In this document: piece after piece, positions 7,133 to 14,862 of the stretch | Position numbering within the stretch: the stretch's first letter is position 1 | Layout of the letters: the number at the start of each line of letters is the position of its first letter | Made by a program: the position numbers and the translations under genes | The notes under the pieces: generated by a model | What the model was told of the DNA's origin: nothing | The model's input: only the letters and a program-made list of their open reading frames with translations | Database searches by the model: none | Source of the DNA: Chloroflexota bacterium | GTDB taxonomy: Bacteria > Chloroflexota > Anaerolineae > Caldilineales > Caldilineaceae | NCBI GenBank assembly: GCA_003577005.1 | Contig: QEUW01000088.1 | Location: forward strand, 1-20,759 | Reading direction: 5' to 3' | DNA: 20,759 nucleotides

Positions 7133-10100
7133 ATGTACGCAAATCGAACGCATCTGTGGCGACAAATTGGCCAGACAGTATTGACAACCTTATTGTTGAT
7201 AGCCTTTCTGGCGCCTGCCGTCCGGGCGCAGGAAGAGGTCACGCCGATCATCGAGAGCATCGAGGAAGCAGCCGAGGTCAAGGCAGCCAGCCCAGCGGCC
7301 ACCGAGGCGCTGCCCAATTGCGACGAGCCGCCCTTCGGCAAACTCCTTCTGGTCGGCGCCGAGCGGGAGATCTTTGTCAGCTATCGCGGCGGCTTTGGCT
7401 CGCCACAGGCCAACTGGCTGGCCCACGCCCGGCTAGATCTGGACGCCAACGGCGCGCTGGCGCTGCAAGAGAGCTGGTTGGGTGGCAATTTTGACAACAC
7501 ACACCTGACCAACGTCGCCCACCCCGCGGCCGCCGTGGCCGACCTCGACGCCGACGGCAAGGTCGAACTCATCCAGGCGCTGATCGACAACAGCGGCAAT
7601 CTCAGCGCGCTGTCGTACGGCCAGGACAGCGGCGCTGCGCTCCAGCACTATACATCGGGTGGCACTGGCGGTTCGCTCGTGGCCGCCGCCGGCGGTAACT
7701 TCACCCGCAGCGCTCTCCGTGACGAAGAACTGGTCATCGCCACCCGCAGCGGGGCCGATAACCTTTACGTTCGCATGATCAACGCCTTTGGCAATGGAAC
7801 GTTGCGAGAGCTGCCCACAGGGTACTGGTGGACGGGAAACGATGAGCGCAAGTCACCGCGCCTACTCTCGGTCGCCAGCGCCGATCTGGATGGCGACGGC
7901 TACGACGGTGAGATTGTCGTAGCCCTCTACGAAGAAGGCCAGTCGCATATTCAGCTTGTGGTGCTGGAGTACACACCGGACTACGAACTACAGATTACAG
8001 GCGCCGCCGCCGCCAATCTCAAAGAGATTGCCACCTATCGCTTTGAGGCAAGCCGTGTCCTCAACCTTGCGCTGGCGACTGGTGATGTTGACAGCGACTA
8101 CAAGGACGAGATCGTGATAGCCTATGACAGGGAACGGGAGAGCAACGACGGTTTCAGCAACCTGATCACGGTGAAGACCTTCGCCGTCGATCTCAAGAAT
8201 CAAAGCGCGCCCATTATCGAGCGCAACGAATGGCTCAATCCCAACGCACAGTCCCCCAACCTGGTGCTTGCGGTTGCCGATACCGACGGCGACGCCGCGG
8301 CCGAGGTGGTGGTCGCCTACGAAAACACTGGCCAGGGGGGCCTCACTATCCACACACTGGACGCCGAGACCGCCACCGTCTACGAGCACAACTTCTGGCA
8401 AGATAGCAACAATGGGTACCCGTCGGCCCCGTCACTCGCCATCGACGCCGCCGATCTGAACAGGGATGGGCAGGCCGATATTGTGGCTGCTTTCACCGGC
8501 GATGGCGGGAAGATGCAGGTGCTGCGTATCACCGATTCCATCACCTCGACGGCCGGTATGACTCTGGCCGGCGGGTGGGTCGACAGCAACGATGGCCGCA
8601 CCAACGCCACCAGCATCAGCGTGCGCATTTCCGACTGGGACAACGACTCGCTCAAGGCTGCCTATGCGCCGGCGCTGGGGGGGACGCTCAAGTGCAAGCA
8701 GGTGGTGGAGCCACAACTGGCATCGGCAGTCTTTATCCCACCCTACTGGCGCAACATCCAGGATGGCCAGTACATGTACGGGACCATCGGCCGTTCGAGT
8801 TCCCGCGAAACAACCCAAGAGACGGCGCTCACAACCTCTCATTCACACAGTGCGTCGGGCTATTTTGGCGTGGGCGTGGGGGTTCAGGGGGCGATTGGTT
8901 CCTTTGAGGCAAGCGTCAAACTTACGGCAGGCTACGAATATGCGGCAGAAGAGACGCAGTCGGGCAGCACCAATCAGGGACAGACCATCAGCGTGGGCTG
9001 GCTGAACTTTGACAATTACATCGTAAGCGATGATGCGGTCTACAACTGCTACCAATATCAGCTTACCCAAAATGACCAGCCGCTTGAAGGTGCAGCGCGC
9101 TTCTGCGAGAACCAGGGCGTGAGCAACGTCTCCATGAGCATGGACACCTGGGACCTCCGGCCCAATATCGATCTGCACTGGACGCCCATCACACGCGACT
9201 GGGCCAACCTGGCCCTCTTCCGCGGCGACGGGGCTGCGCAGTCGAGCGTAGCCGCGGGCGGGGCGCATCTGGCCGCGGATGGCAACACGGACGGCGACAT
9301 GGCGGGTGGTTCTGTCACCGTCACTAACCAGGAGAATACACCCTGGTGGCAGATCGACCTGGGTGCGGTCGAGACCATCGAGAAGGTGCGCGTCTGGAAC
9401 CGCACCGGCAGGGGCTGCAGCGACCCCACCTGCGCCGCGCAACTGGCCGACTTCTATCTTTTTATCTCAGAGACCGACCCGCGTACGATCTCCAACGACC
9501 CTGCCGTGCTCAAAGATCACCCGGCGGTGCGCGCCTTCCACTATAACGACGTGGCTGGGCGTGTTCACAATTTTAAGACCATCGACACCGCCGGCAACGG
9601 CGTGGCGGGCCGCCACGTACGGATTCAGTTGGCCGGCAACGGTGTGCTGGGTCTGGCCGAGGTACAGGTCTTTGGCGGCAACCACATCGAGCCCGACCGC
9701 TATCCCGTGGCCGTATGGGATGAGGACGCCTCCACCGCACCCGACGGCAAGTATGTACCAGGGACGGATGGCCGGTTTAGCGTGCAACTCTACAACCCGC
9801 AAAGCGGCCAGTATGAGATAGTGCGCCAGCGCGGCAACCTGTTGTGGAACGGCTCGCAATATAGCGTGCTACAACAAAACCGGGTAGGCCAGGGTGACAG
9901 CACGCTCATCTGGTCGCTCTCCACGGTGACCGAAACCAGCCGCACGACGGCTAGCTCGTTCTCGCACACGGCCAAGATCGGCGCCGAGTTTGATGTGGAG
10001 ATGGGTGTGGGCGCCAAGATCATGGCAGGGGGCAGCTACGAGTACGCCACTGGCTTTGGCCGCGAAGAGTCGAGAACCGTGAGCTGGGGCTCCGGCTTTG

Positions 10101-11197
10101 AGATCGAGGGCGGCATGCAGGGCTTCCCGACTGCGCACAATGGCGAACCAATCTACTGGCCGGATCAGTGCCAGTACGGCTTTCAGCCCTACTACTATGA
10201 GGTGGTCGAAGAGTCGAGCTATGGCTACCAACATCGCTTGATGGTCATCGATTACATCGTGCCCGACTATATGCTCGACCGTAGCCGTAACCTGGCGCCC
10301 TGTCGCTCCGGTGTCTTCACTACCGGGCCCAACGCGCCACCGGTAGCGGTCAACGATACCTTCACCGTGACCGCCGGCATCGGCCCGGCCACGCTGGATG
10401 TGCTCGCCAACGACCACGACTCAAACGGCGATACGCTCACCATCACCGGCGTCACCCAGCCGGCCAACGGCCAGGTCGCTATTATCGAGAACACACTGGT
10501 CTACACGCCCACCGACGGCTTCACCGGCGCCGATACCTTTGGCTACACCATCAGCGACGGCATCGCCAGCGCCAACGGCGTGGTCGCGGTGGCCGTCGTC
10601 CCCAACACGCCGCCGGTAGCGGTCAACGACACCTTCACCGTAACCGCCGGCATTGGCCCGGCAACCCTGAACGTGTTGGCGAATGACCACGACCCCAACG
10701 GCGACGCGCTCACCGTCGTCGATGTGACCCAGCCGGCCCACGGCCAGGCTGCCATCGTGGGCGATACAATCATCTACACGCCCACGGCGGGCTTCACCGG
10801 CGCCGACACCTTTAGCTACGCCATCAGCGACGGTGGCGCCATAGCCACCGGTCAGGTCACAGTCGTCGTCGTCCCCAACGTGGCGCCGGTGGCGACGAAT
10901 GACACGTTCAATGTAACCGCTGGCAGCGGGCCGATCACGCTAAACGTGCTGGGAAACGACCACGATCACCACGGCTTGACCTTGACCATCGTCAGCGTGA
11001 CCCAGCCGGCCCACGGCCAGGTTGCCATCTCCGGCAATACGCTGGTCTACACGCCTGAACCCGGTTTTACCGGCGAGGTGACCTTTACCTATACCATCAG
11101 CAACGGCAGCAGTGAGACGACCGCCACCGTTACCTTGAATATCACCACTAGTGGACAAGGCAGCGGTGCCCTCTATTTGCCTATCGTGAGGAGCTAA
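7133..11197 (+). CDS. Large secreted mosaic protein: FG-GAP repeats, two pore-former-like modules, fucolectin-like domain, three Ig-like repeats
   Basis: 1354 residues with a Sec signal peptide (1-32: basic start, hydrophobic core, AVRAQ cleavage). The SD AAGGAAGG is well placed before the ATG. Residues ~63-515 hold FG-GAP/VCBS-like repeats with Ca-binding-type Asp motifs (ADLDADGK, ADLDGDGY, GDVDSDYKDE, ADTDGDAAAE, ADLNRDGQAD). Residues ~555-623 and ~928-1000 are two related Ser/Thr-rich, Gly-rich amphipathic beta modules (ETALTTSHSHSA... and ETSRTTASSFSHTA..., each ending in EYA...SWG or ISVGW). They resemble the membrane-inserting region of aerolysin/ETX-MTX2 toxins. Between them lies a fucolectin/F5-8C-like lectin domain (~692-848: NLALFRG, DGNTDGD, WWQIDLGA, VRVWNR, EVQVFG). 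Residues 1068-1340 are three 91-residue VAVNDTFTV Ig/cadherin-like repeats. It ends in GALYLPIVRS, a C-terminal style I associate with Chloroflexi exported proteins. FG-GAP, lectin and Ig calls are fairly firm; the pore-former resemblance is inference. Likely cell-surface or secreted, binding glycans. Confidence 0.85.
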   Translation: MYANRTHLWRQIGQTVLTTLLLIAFLAPAVRAQEEVTPIIESIEEAAEVKAASPAATEALPNCDEPPFGKLLLVGAEREIFVSYRGGFGSPQANWLAHARLDLDANGALALQESWLGGNFDNTHLTNVAHPAAAVADLDADGKVELIQALIDNSGNLSALSYGQDSGAALQHYTSGGTGGSLVAAAGGNFTRSALRDEELVIATRSGADNLYVRMINAFGNGTLRELPTGYWWTGNDERKSPRLLSVASADLDGDGYDGEIVVALYEEGQSHIQLVVLEYTPDYELQITGAAAANLKEIATYRFEASRVLNLALATGDVDSDYKDEIVIAYDRERESNDGFSNLITVKTFAVDLKNQSAPIIERNEWLNPNAQSPNLVLAVADTDGDAAAEVVVAYENTGQGGLTIHTLDAETATVYEHNFWQDSNNGYPSAPSLAIDAADLNRDGQADIVAAFTGDGGKMQVLRITDSITSTAGMTLAGGWVDSNDGRTNATSISVRISDWDNDSLKAAYAPALGGTLKCKQVVEPQLASAVFIPPYWRNIQDGQYMYGTIGRSSSRETTQETALTTSHSHSASGYFGVGVGVQGAIGSFEASVKLTAGYEYAAEETQSGSTNQGQTISVGWLNFDNYIVSDDAVYNCYQYQLTQNDQPLEGAARFCENQGVSNVSMSMDTWDLRPNIDLHWTPITRDWANLALFRGDGAAQSSVAAGGAHLAADGNTDGDMAGGSVTVTNQENTPWWQIDLGAVETIEKVRVWNRTGRGCSDPTCAAQLADFYLFISETDPRTISNDPAVLKDHPAVRAFHYNDVAGRVHNFKTIDTAGNGVAGRHVRIQLAGNGVLGLAEVQVFGGNHIEPDRYPVAVWDEDASTAPDGKYVPGTDGRFSVQLYNPQSGQYEIVRQRGNLLWNGSQYSVLQQNRVGQGDSTLIWSLSTVTETSRTTASSFSHTAKIGAEFDVEMGVGAKIMAGGSYEYATGFGREESRTVSWGSGFEIEGGMQGFPTAHNGEPIYWPDQCQYGFQPYYYEVVEESSYGYQHRLMVIDYIVPDYMLDRSRNLAPCRSGVFTTGPNAPPVAVNDTFTVTAGIGPATLDVLANDHDSNGDTLTITGVTQPANGQVAIIENTLVYTPTDGFTGADTFGYTISDGIASANGVVAVAVVPNTPPVAVNDTFTVTAGIGPATLNVLANDHDPNGDALTVVDVTQPAHGQAAIVGDTIIYTPTAGFTGADTFSYAISDGGAIATGQVTVVVVPNVAPVATNDTFNVTAGSGPITLNVLGNDHDHHGLTLTIVSVTQPAHGQVAISGNTLVYTPEPGFTGEVTFTYTISNGSSETTATVTLNITTSGQGSGALYLPIVRS
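10334..11152 (+). repeat. Three in-frame 273-bp tandem repeats (91 aa each)
   Basis: Units at 10334-10606, 10607-10879 and 10880-11152 each encode one Ig-like domain beginning (A/T/V)(P)PVA.NDTF.VTAG. The spacing of the NDTF codons is exactly 273 bp both times. Units 1 and 2 are closer to each other than to unit 3 at DNA level, which suggests a recent duplication of one unit. Confidence 0.9.
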
Positions 11198-11277
11198 GGT
11201 TGCCAAGCGCCTGGCTGACCTGTTGGGCCGGGTCGATACCCTCTATTTGCCTATCGTGGGGAGCTAAGGTTGCCAAG
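11169..11277 (+). repeat. 39-bp direct repeat duplicating the end of the secreted-protein gene
   Basis: The 39-bp segment 11169-11207, which contains the last codons (LYLPIVRS) and stop of the secreted protein, recurs at 11239-11277 with a single difference (A11189 versus G11259). The offset is 70 bp. The intervening DNA continues an open frame that reads KRLADLLGRVDTLYLPIVGS and stops, like the tail of another, lost protein with the same C-terminal motif. This points to gene-end recombination or duplication. Confidence 0.85.
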
Positions 11278-11312
11278 AGTGGTCTTTAGGAAGTCATTTC
11301 GGCAAACAATAA

Positions 11313-11366
11313 GGGGATGAATAGGGCGGCCAGTGCAGCGATTCTGCCGTCGCCCTACGCATCCCC
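11313..11366 (-). terminator. Intrinsic terminator of the sugar-transporter operon
   Basis: GGGGATG-aa-TAGGGCG (11313-11328) pairs with CGCCCTA-cg-CATCCCC (11351-11366). The result is a 14-pair stem with one 2x2 internal loop, beginning directly after the stop codon of the last permease gene. On the minus strand the stem is followed by TTATTGTTT. It may also stop reading from the convergent secreted-protein gene, although the plus side lacks a T-run. Confidence 0.7.
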
Positions 11367-12200
11367 TCACTTCAGACCTGATAACCCAGCCATGCCTTCT
11401 AAAAACCGTCGCTGCATAGCGAAAAAGAGAATCATAACTGGCAGGACGGCGACGACTGCACCCGCCATCAATAAATTCCACTCGTTCTGATATTCTTGCA
11501 AGAATTGGGCGAGCCCAATCGGGAGGGTGCGATACCGGTCCGTCGTAGTCACAATCAAAGGCCACAAAAAGTCATCCCAGTTGGTGACGAACGTAATGAT
11601 GGCAAGCGTGATGATCGCAGGTCGCGACAGGGGCAGCACAATCCGAAAGAAGATACCCAATTCGCTGGCCCCGTCGATCCGCGCCGCGTCTATGTAATCA
11701 TCCGGCACACTGATGATAAATTGCCGCATCAGAAAAATGCCAATGGGCGACATACTAAAGGGCAAAATCAAGCCCTGATAGCTGTCAACCCAGTCAAAGG
11801 CGCGCACAATCAGATAGAGCGGGATCACAATGACGGCAAACGGGATCATCAAGGTCGCCATGATAAAGATGAAGATCAGATTCTTGCCCGGGTAGTCAAA
11901 CTTGGCCATGCTGTAGCCGACGATCGAGCAAAAAATCACTTGTAAGATCACAATACTGCTTGTGACGATCAGGCTATTGATGAAGTAGCGGCCAATGTTA
12001 AACCGTGTAAAAATATCCACATAATTTTGCGGGCGCCACTCTGGCGGGAACAGGTTCACCGGCGTTGTAAAGACATCGCCCAGCGTCATAAAGGAGGCCA
12101 TAAACATCCAATAGACTGGCAAGACTGTAAGCACCATGCCGGCGGTCAGTAGCCCATAAAAGAGGATGGTAGTCAGGATGGCAATTGCGCGTCTGTTCAT
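11367..12200 (-). CDS. Sugar ABC transporter permease (MalG/LacG-type)
   Basis: A 277-residue inner-membrane subunit with about six transmembrane helices, the first at ~8-32 (GLLTAGMVLTVLPVYWMFMA). The conserved EAA loop, which contacts the ATPase, is DAARIDGASELGIFFRIVLP (~172-191), and the C-terminal end RFLEGMAGLSGLK is typical of the CUT1 family (VxGLTAGAVKG equivalent). It starts 9 nt after the stop of the upstream permease, which suggests co-translation. The operon has no ATPase gene. CUT1 importers often share a general MsmK/UgpC-like ATPase encoded elsewhere, and the DppD-like ATPase in this window is of the wrong class. The substrate is probably a sugar or oligosaccharide, but its identity cannot be read from the permease. 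Confidence 0.95.
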   Translation of the reverse strand: MNRRAIAILTTILFYGLLTAGMVLTVLPVYWMFMASFMTLGDVFTTPVNLFPPEWRPQNYVDIFTRFNIGRYFINSLIVTSSIVILQVIFCSIVGYSMAKFDYPGKNLIFIFIMATLMIPFAVIVIPLYLIVRAFDWVDSYQGLILPFSMSPIGIFLMRQFIISVPDDYIDAARIDGASELGIFFRIVLPLSRPAIITLAIITFVTNWDDFLWPLIVTTTDRYRTLPIGLAQFLQEYQNEWNLLMAGAVVAVLPVMILFFAMQRRFLEGMAGLSGLK

Positions 12201-12209
12201 GACATCGCT

Positions 12210-13133
12210 CTACGTCTGCCGCTCACCCAGCAGCCGAAACTGAATAAGCGTAAGTCCCATCAGGATGACCAGCAGCACCAGGGAAGCGGCGCTGGCGTAT
12301 CCCATTTTGAGAAAGTTAAAGGCGTTATCCACAATGAACATGGGGATCACTCGCGTGGCTGAACCAGGCCCGCCACCGGTGAGCAAGTAGACCGGGGTGA
12401 AGACCTGGAAGCCGATGATGATCGAAATGACCGCCACATAGAGCATAACGGGGCGTAAGAGCGGCAGAGTAATGTGCCACAGCCGCCGCAGCCAGGTCGC
12501 TCCATCGACCATCGCTGCTTCATAATACTCGGTCGGAATCGAGCGCAAGCCGGCCAGGTAGATGATCATGTAAAAGGGTGTCCCCTTCCAAATGCTCAAG
12601 ATGATGATGGCTGGCATGGCCAGTTCGGCATTGTTGAGCCAACGGATGTAATCAAAGCCCAACGGCTGGGTAAAAATGGTCAGCAAGCCACCGCTGGGGT
12701 GGTACATCAGCCGCCAAATCAGCGACCAGACGGTCAAAGAGACCACCGCCGGCAAATAGTAGAGGGTTAAGTAACCCTGGCGACCGCGAAAGCTGGTGTT
12801 AAAAACCAGGGCCAACCCAAGCGCAAAGAACCAGATCGGAATCACCGTGCCAATGGCGTAGTAGAAGGTGACCTTGAGCGAATTGGCAAACTCTGGGTCG
12901 GCGTAGAGACGAGAATAGTTTTGCAGCCCAACCCATTTGGGCGGGCTGAGCAGGCTCCAGTTGTTGAAACTGATGTAGATTGCTCGCCCCAATGGGTAGA
13001 GGTAAAAGACCGAAAAGAAGATCACCGCCGGTGAAGCGAAGAGCAACCCGTAGCGGACCTCGCGCTGGCGAATGACGCCGGGCCGGCGCGACTTCCGTGC
13101 GGAGGAGCGCAGAGCATTAGTCGTTGCGGTCAT
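12210..13133 (-). CDS. Sugar ABC transporter permease (MalF/UgpA-type)
   Basis: 307 residues from the ATG at 13133; a TTG two codons upstream is also possible. There is a basic cytoplasmic N-terminus ([14 protein letters not shown]) and then about six transmembrane helices, the first being [20 protein letters not shown]. The EAA loop reads [31 protein letters not shown] near the C-terminus is a typical MalF-family signature between the last helices. It would form the heterodimeric channel with the next gene's product. It is separated from the upstream binding-protein gene by about 160 bp that contain a 15-bp stem, a usual place for differential expression of binding protein over permeases. 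Confidence 0.95.
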   Translation of the reverse strand: MTATTNALRSSARKSRRPGVIRQREVRYGLLFASPAVIFFSVFYLYPLGRAIYISFNNWSLLSPPKWVGLQNYSRLYADPEFANSLKVTFYYAIGTVIPIWFFALGLALVFNTSFRGRQGYLTLYYLPAVVSLTVWSLIWRLMYHPSGGLLTIFTQPLGFDYIRWLNNAELAMPAIIILSIWKGTPFYMIIYLAGLRSIPTEYYEAAMVDGATWLRRLWHITLPLLRPVMLYVAVISIIIGFQVFTPVYLLTGGGPGSATRVIPMFIVDNAFNFLKMGYASAASLVLLVILMGLTLIQFRLLGERQT

Positions 13134-13201
13134 GGTCAATTTTCGTCGAATATCGTAGCACTACCGCGGCACGCTGCCAGCGTTCTCGGGGATAGGAAAG
13201 A

Positions 13202-13258
13202 TTCACGCAACGGCACAACGGTGGAACAAGGCAGAAACAGGTCGTGCCGTTGCGTGAA
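13202..13258 (-). promoter_or_regulatory. 15-bp intercistronic stem-loop between binding protein and permeases
   Basis: TTCACGCAACGGCAC (13202-13216) is perfectly complementary to GTGCCGTTGCGTGAA (13244-13258), with a 27-nt loop. On the minus strand it follows the binding-protein stop by about 34 nt and is followed by a short pyrimidine run (ATCTTTCCT). It is probably an mRNA-protecting 3' hairpin or leaky terminator that keeps binding-protein mRNA more abundant than permease mRNA, as known for malE-malF type operons. Confidence 0.7.
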
Positions 13259-13292
13259 CCCAGGCCGAACAGCTGCGTTCGTCCAATTTACA

Positions 13293-14624
13293 CTAGTCAA
13301 CGGCAGCATCCGCCGCGGCTTGGGCATCGGTCAGTACAGTCATCACATCCTCACCTTCCAGAATACGAGTGGTGGCGCGTGTCCAGATATCCGACAGCTC
13401 AAAGTAGTGGGGAGAACGGAACTGAAACCTGCCGTAGTTGTAATCTTCCAGAAAGACGGGCATCAGTGGCTCTGTGCTCACCTGATACTCATTGATGGCT
13501 TCTCCAGTGCTTGTCTCCACCAGGCGCGCCTGGACATAGCGCACGTCATCCCACCAACGTTGGGCATTGGCTGAGAGATGCTCGGCAAATCGCCAGGCCC
13601 ACTCCTGTTCTTCGGGCGAGGAATTAGGGTTGACAAACCAGGCCCAGGCGTAGAGGGTCGTAATACGCTCTCCGTTTGCCCACTTGGGCAGCGGCACAAC
13701 CATGTAATTGAGGTCGGGATTGATGCGTTCCAGATTCGAAATCGCCCACGGCCCGGCAATGATGGTCGATGTAGTGCCGTTGCCAAAGTCATCGAGCAGA
13801 CCAGTGTAGATGGCTGGATCCAGCGCGTTGTGCGTAAAGCGCAAGTCCTGGACATATTGCATGGTCTTGACCATCTCCTCTGAGACGAAATCAGGTCTGC
13901 CCGTCTCTGGGTCGATCAGTTGCCCGCCAAGCTGATGCACCAACGGCTCCAGGATCAAGACCGTCCAAATGCCGCTGGTAAACGGCCAGACCAACGCGTT
14001 GCGGGTGACATTGCCGTTGGCATCCTGCTGGGCCAGACTTTCGGCAATGGTTGCAAATTCCTCCCAGGTGATTGGCTCTTCTGTTGACGGCAGCGGCAGC
14101 CCGGCCTCTTCAAAATGGTCGATGTTGATCAGCAAGCTAAAGGTGTTGTATTCCGACAGGCCGCCGGTATACACTTCACCCTCGTGGGTGAAAGGGGCGA
14201 GTGAATTGGGTGCAAACAGTTCCGCGTATTCGCTAGCTGAATTTACACCGTAGGCAGAATAATTGACTGGTGCAACAATGCTCTGCTCAAGAAATTGCGG
14301 CATCATCCAGTCGCCGGCCCAGAAAATATCAGGCCCTTGACCACCTGCGTAGGCCGTCAAAACTTTCTGTTCATAGCTGTCGGCAGGCGCATGATCATAG
14401 ACGATCGTGACATTGGGATGCATTTCCGTGAACTCGGCAATGAGTGAGTCGTTCAAGTCGGCGGCCGGCTCAAAGTTGTGGGTCATATAGAGCAGTTCAA
14501 CCTGTTCGCCACTTTCACCTGGGGCCGTATCGCCACCTGGCGCCGCAGCAGGCACCTGGCATGCGGCCAGCAGCAAAGTTACGACGGTGGCAACAATCAT
14601 CACAGGGCGCCTGGGAAAATTCAT
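13293..14624 (-). CDS. Extracellular sugar-binding lipoprotein (family 1 solute-binding protein)
   Basis: 443 residues. The signal sequence has a lipobox (LLLAAC, C22), followed by a Gly/Pro/Ser/Glu-rich linker (PAAAPGGDTAPGESGE). This predicts a lipid-anchored protein on the outer face of the membrane. The mature part shows the family-1 fold pattern: VELLYMTHNFEP, LIAEFTEMHPNVTIVY, YAGGQGPDIFWAGDWM, then hinge and AWAWFVNPNSSPEEQEWAWRF near the C-terminal lobe. It captures the substrate for the two permeases downstream. The start is supported by AGGAGG 8 nt before the ATG. First gene of the transporter operon and probably its most strongly expressed. No substrate can be assigned; the neighbouring PhyH dioxygenase suggests a modified sugar or polyol (inference). 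Confidence 0.95.
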   Translation of the reverse strand: MNFPRRPVMIVATVVTLLLAACQVPAAAPGGDTAPGESGEQVELLYMTHNFEPAADLNDSLIAEFTEMHPNVTIVYDHAPADSYEQKVLTAYAGGQGPDIFWAGDWMMPQFLEQSIVAPVNYSAYGVNSASEYAELFAPNSLAPFTHEGEVYTGGLSEYNTFSLLINIDHFEEAGLPLPSTEEPITWEEFATIAESLAQQDANGNVTRNALVWPFTSGIWTVLILEPLVHQLGGQLIDPETGRPDFVSEEMVKTMQYVQDLRFTHNALDPAIYTGLLDDFGNGTTSTIIAGPWAISNLERINPDLNYMVVPLPKWANGERITTLYAWAWFVNPNSSPEEQEWAWRFAEHLSANAQRWWDDVRYVQARLVETSTGEAINEYQVSTEPLMPVFLEDYNYGRFQFRSPHYFELSDIWTRATTRILEGEDVMTVLTDAQAAADAAVD

Positions 14625-14718
14625 CGTTGATTCCTCCTCTGGTTGAATGAGTGGATTACGTGGATCGCGATTGCGCTTTTACGAATGAAAAGGGGAGAGC
14701 AGATGGCTGCCAGACATT

Positions 14719-14758
14719 TACAAAGCCGGCTTAAGAGAATACCGACCCTGCCTTTGTA
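14719..14758. repeat. 7-bp inverted repeat upstream of the sugar-binding protein gene
   Basis: TACAAAG (14719-14725) and CTTTGTA (14752-14758) flank 26 bp that include the palindrome GCCGGC. It lies about 95-135 bp upstream of the binding-protein start and could be an operator. I found no good -35/-10 pair around it. The rest of 14625-14792 shows nothing else I can support. Confidence 0.3.
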
Positions 14759-14792
14759 GGAACTCCAACAAATAAATCAATAGCCTTGCCAC

Positions 14793-14840
14793 AAATGAAA
14801 CACGCAGATTGGGGGAGAATCAATTCTGCGTGTCCCATTT
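14793..14840 (-). terminator. Stem-loop terminator after the PhyH gene
   Basis: ACACGCAGA-TT (14800-14810) pairs with AA-t-TCTGCGTGT (14822-14833). An outer AAATG/CATTT (14793-14797, 14836-14840) extends it across a 2x2 mismatch. It starts about 22 nt after the dioxygenase stop. Read on the minus strand, the inner stem is followed by TTTCATTTG. A terminator here would separate the dioxygenase transcript from the transporter operon. Confidence 0.55.
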
Positions 14841-14862
14841 GAGCGGAGCATCGCAGCGTGAA

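Noticed and set aside
10334..11152. Tandem repeats as a CRISPR array
   Set aside because: Units are 273 bp, contiguous, and coding in frame; there are no short repeats with unique spacers.
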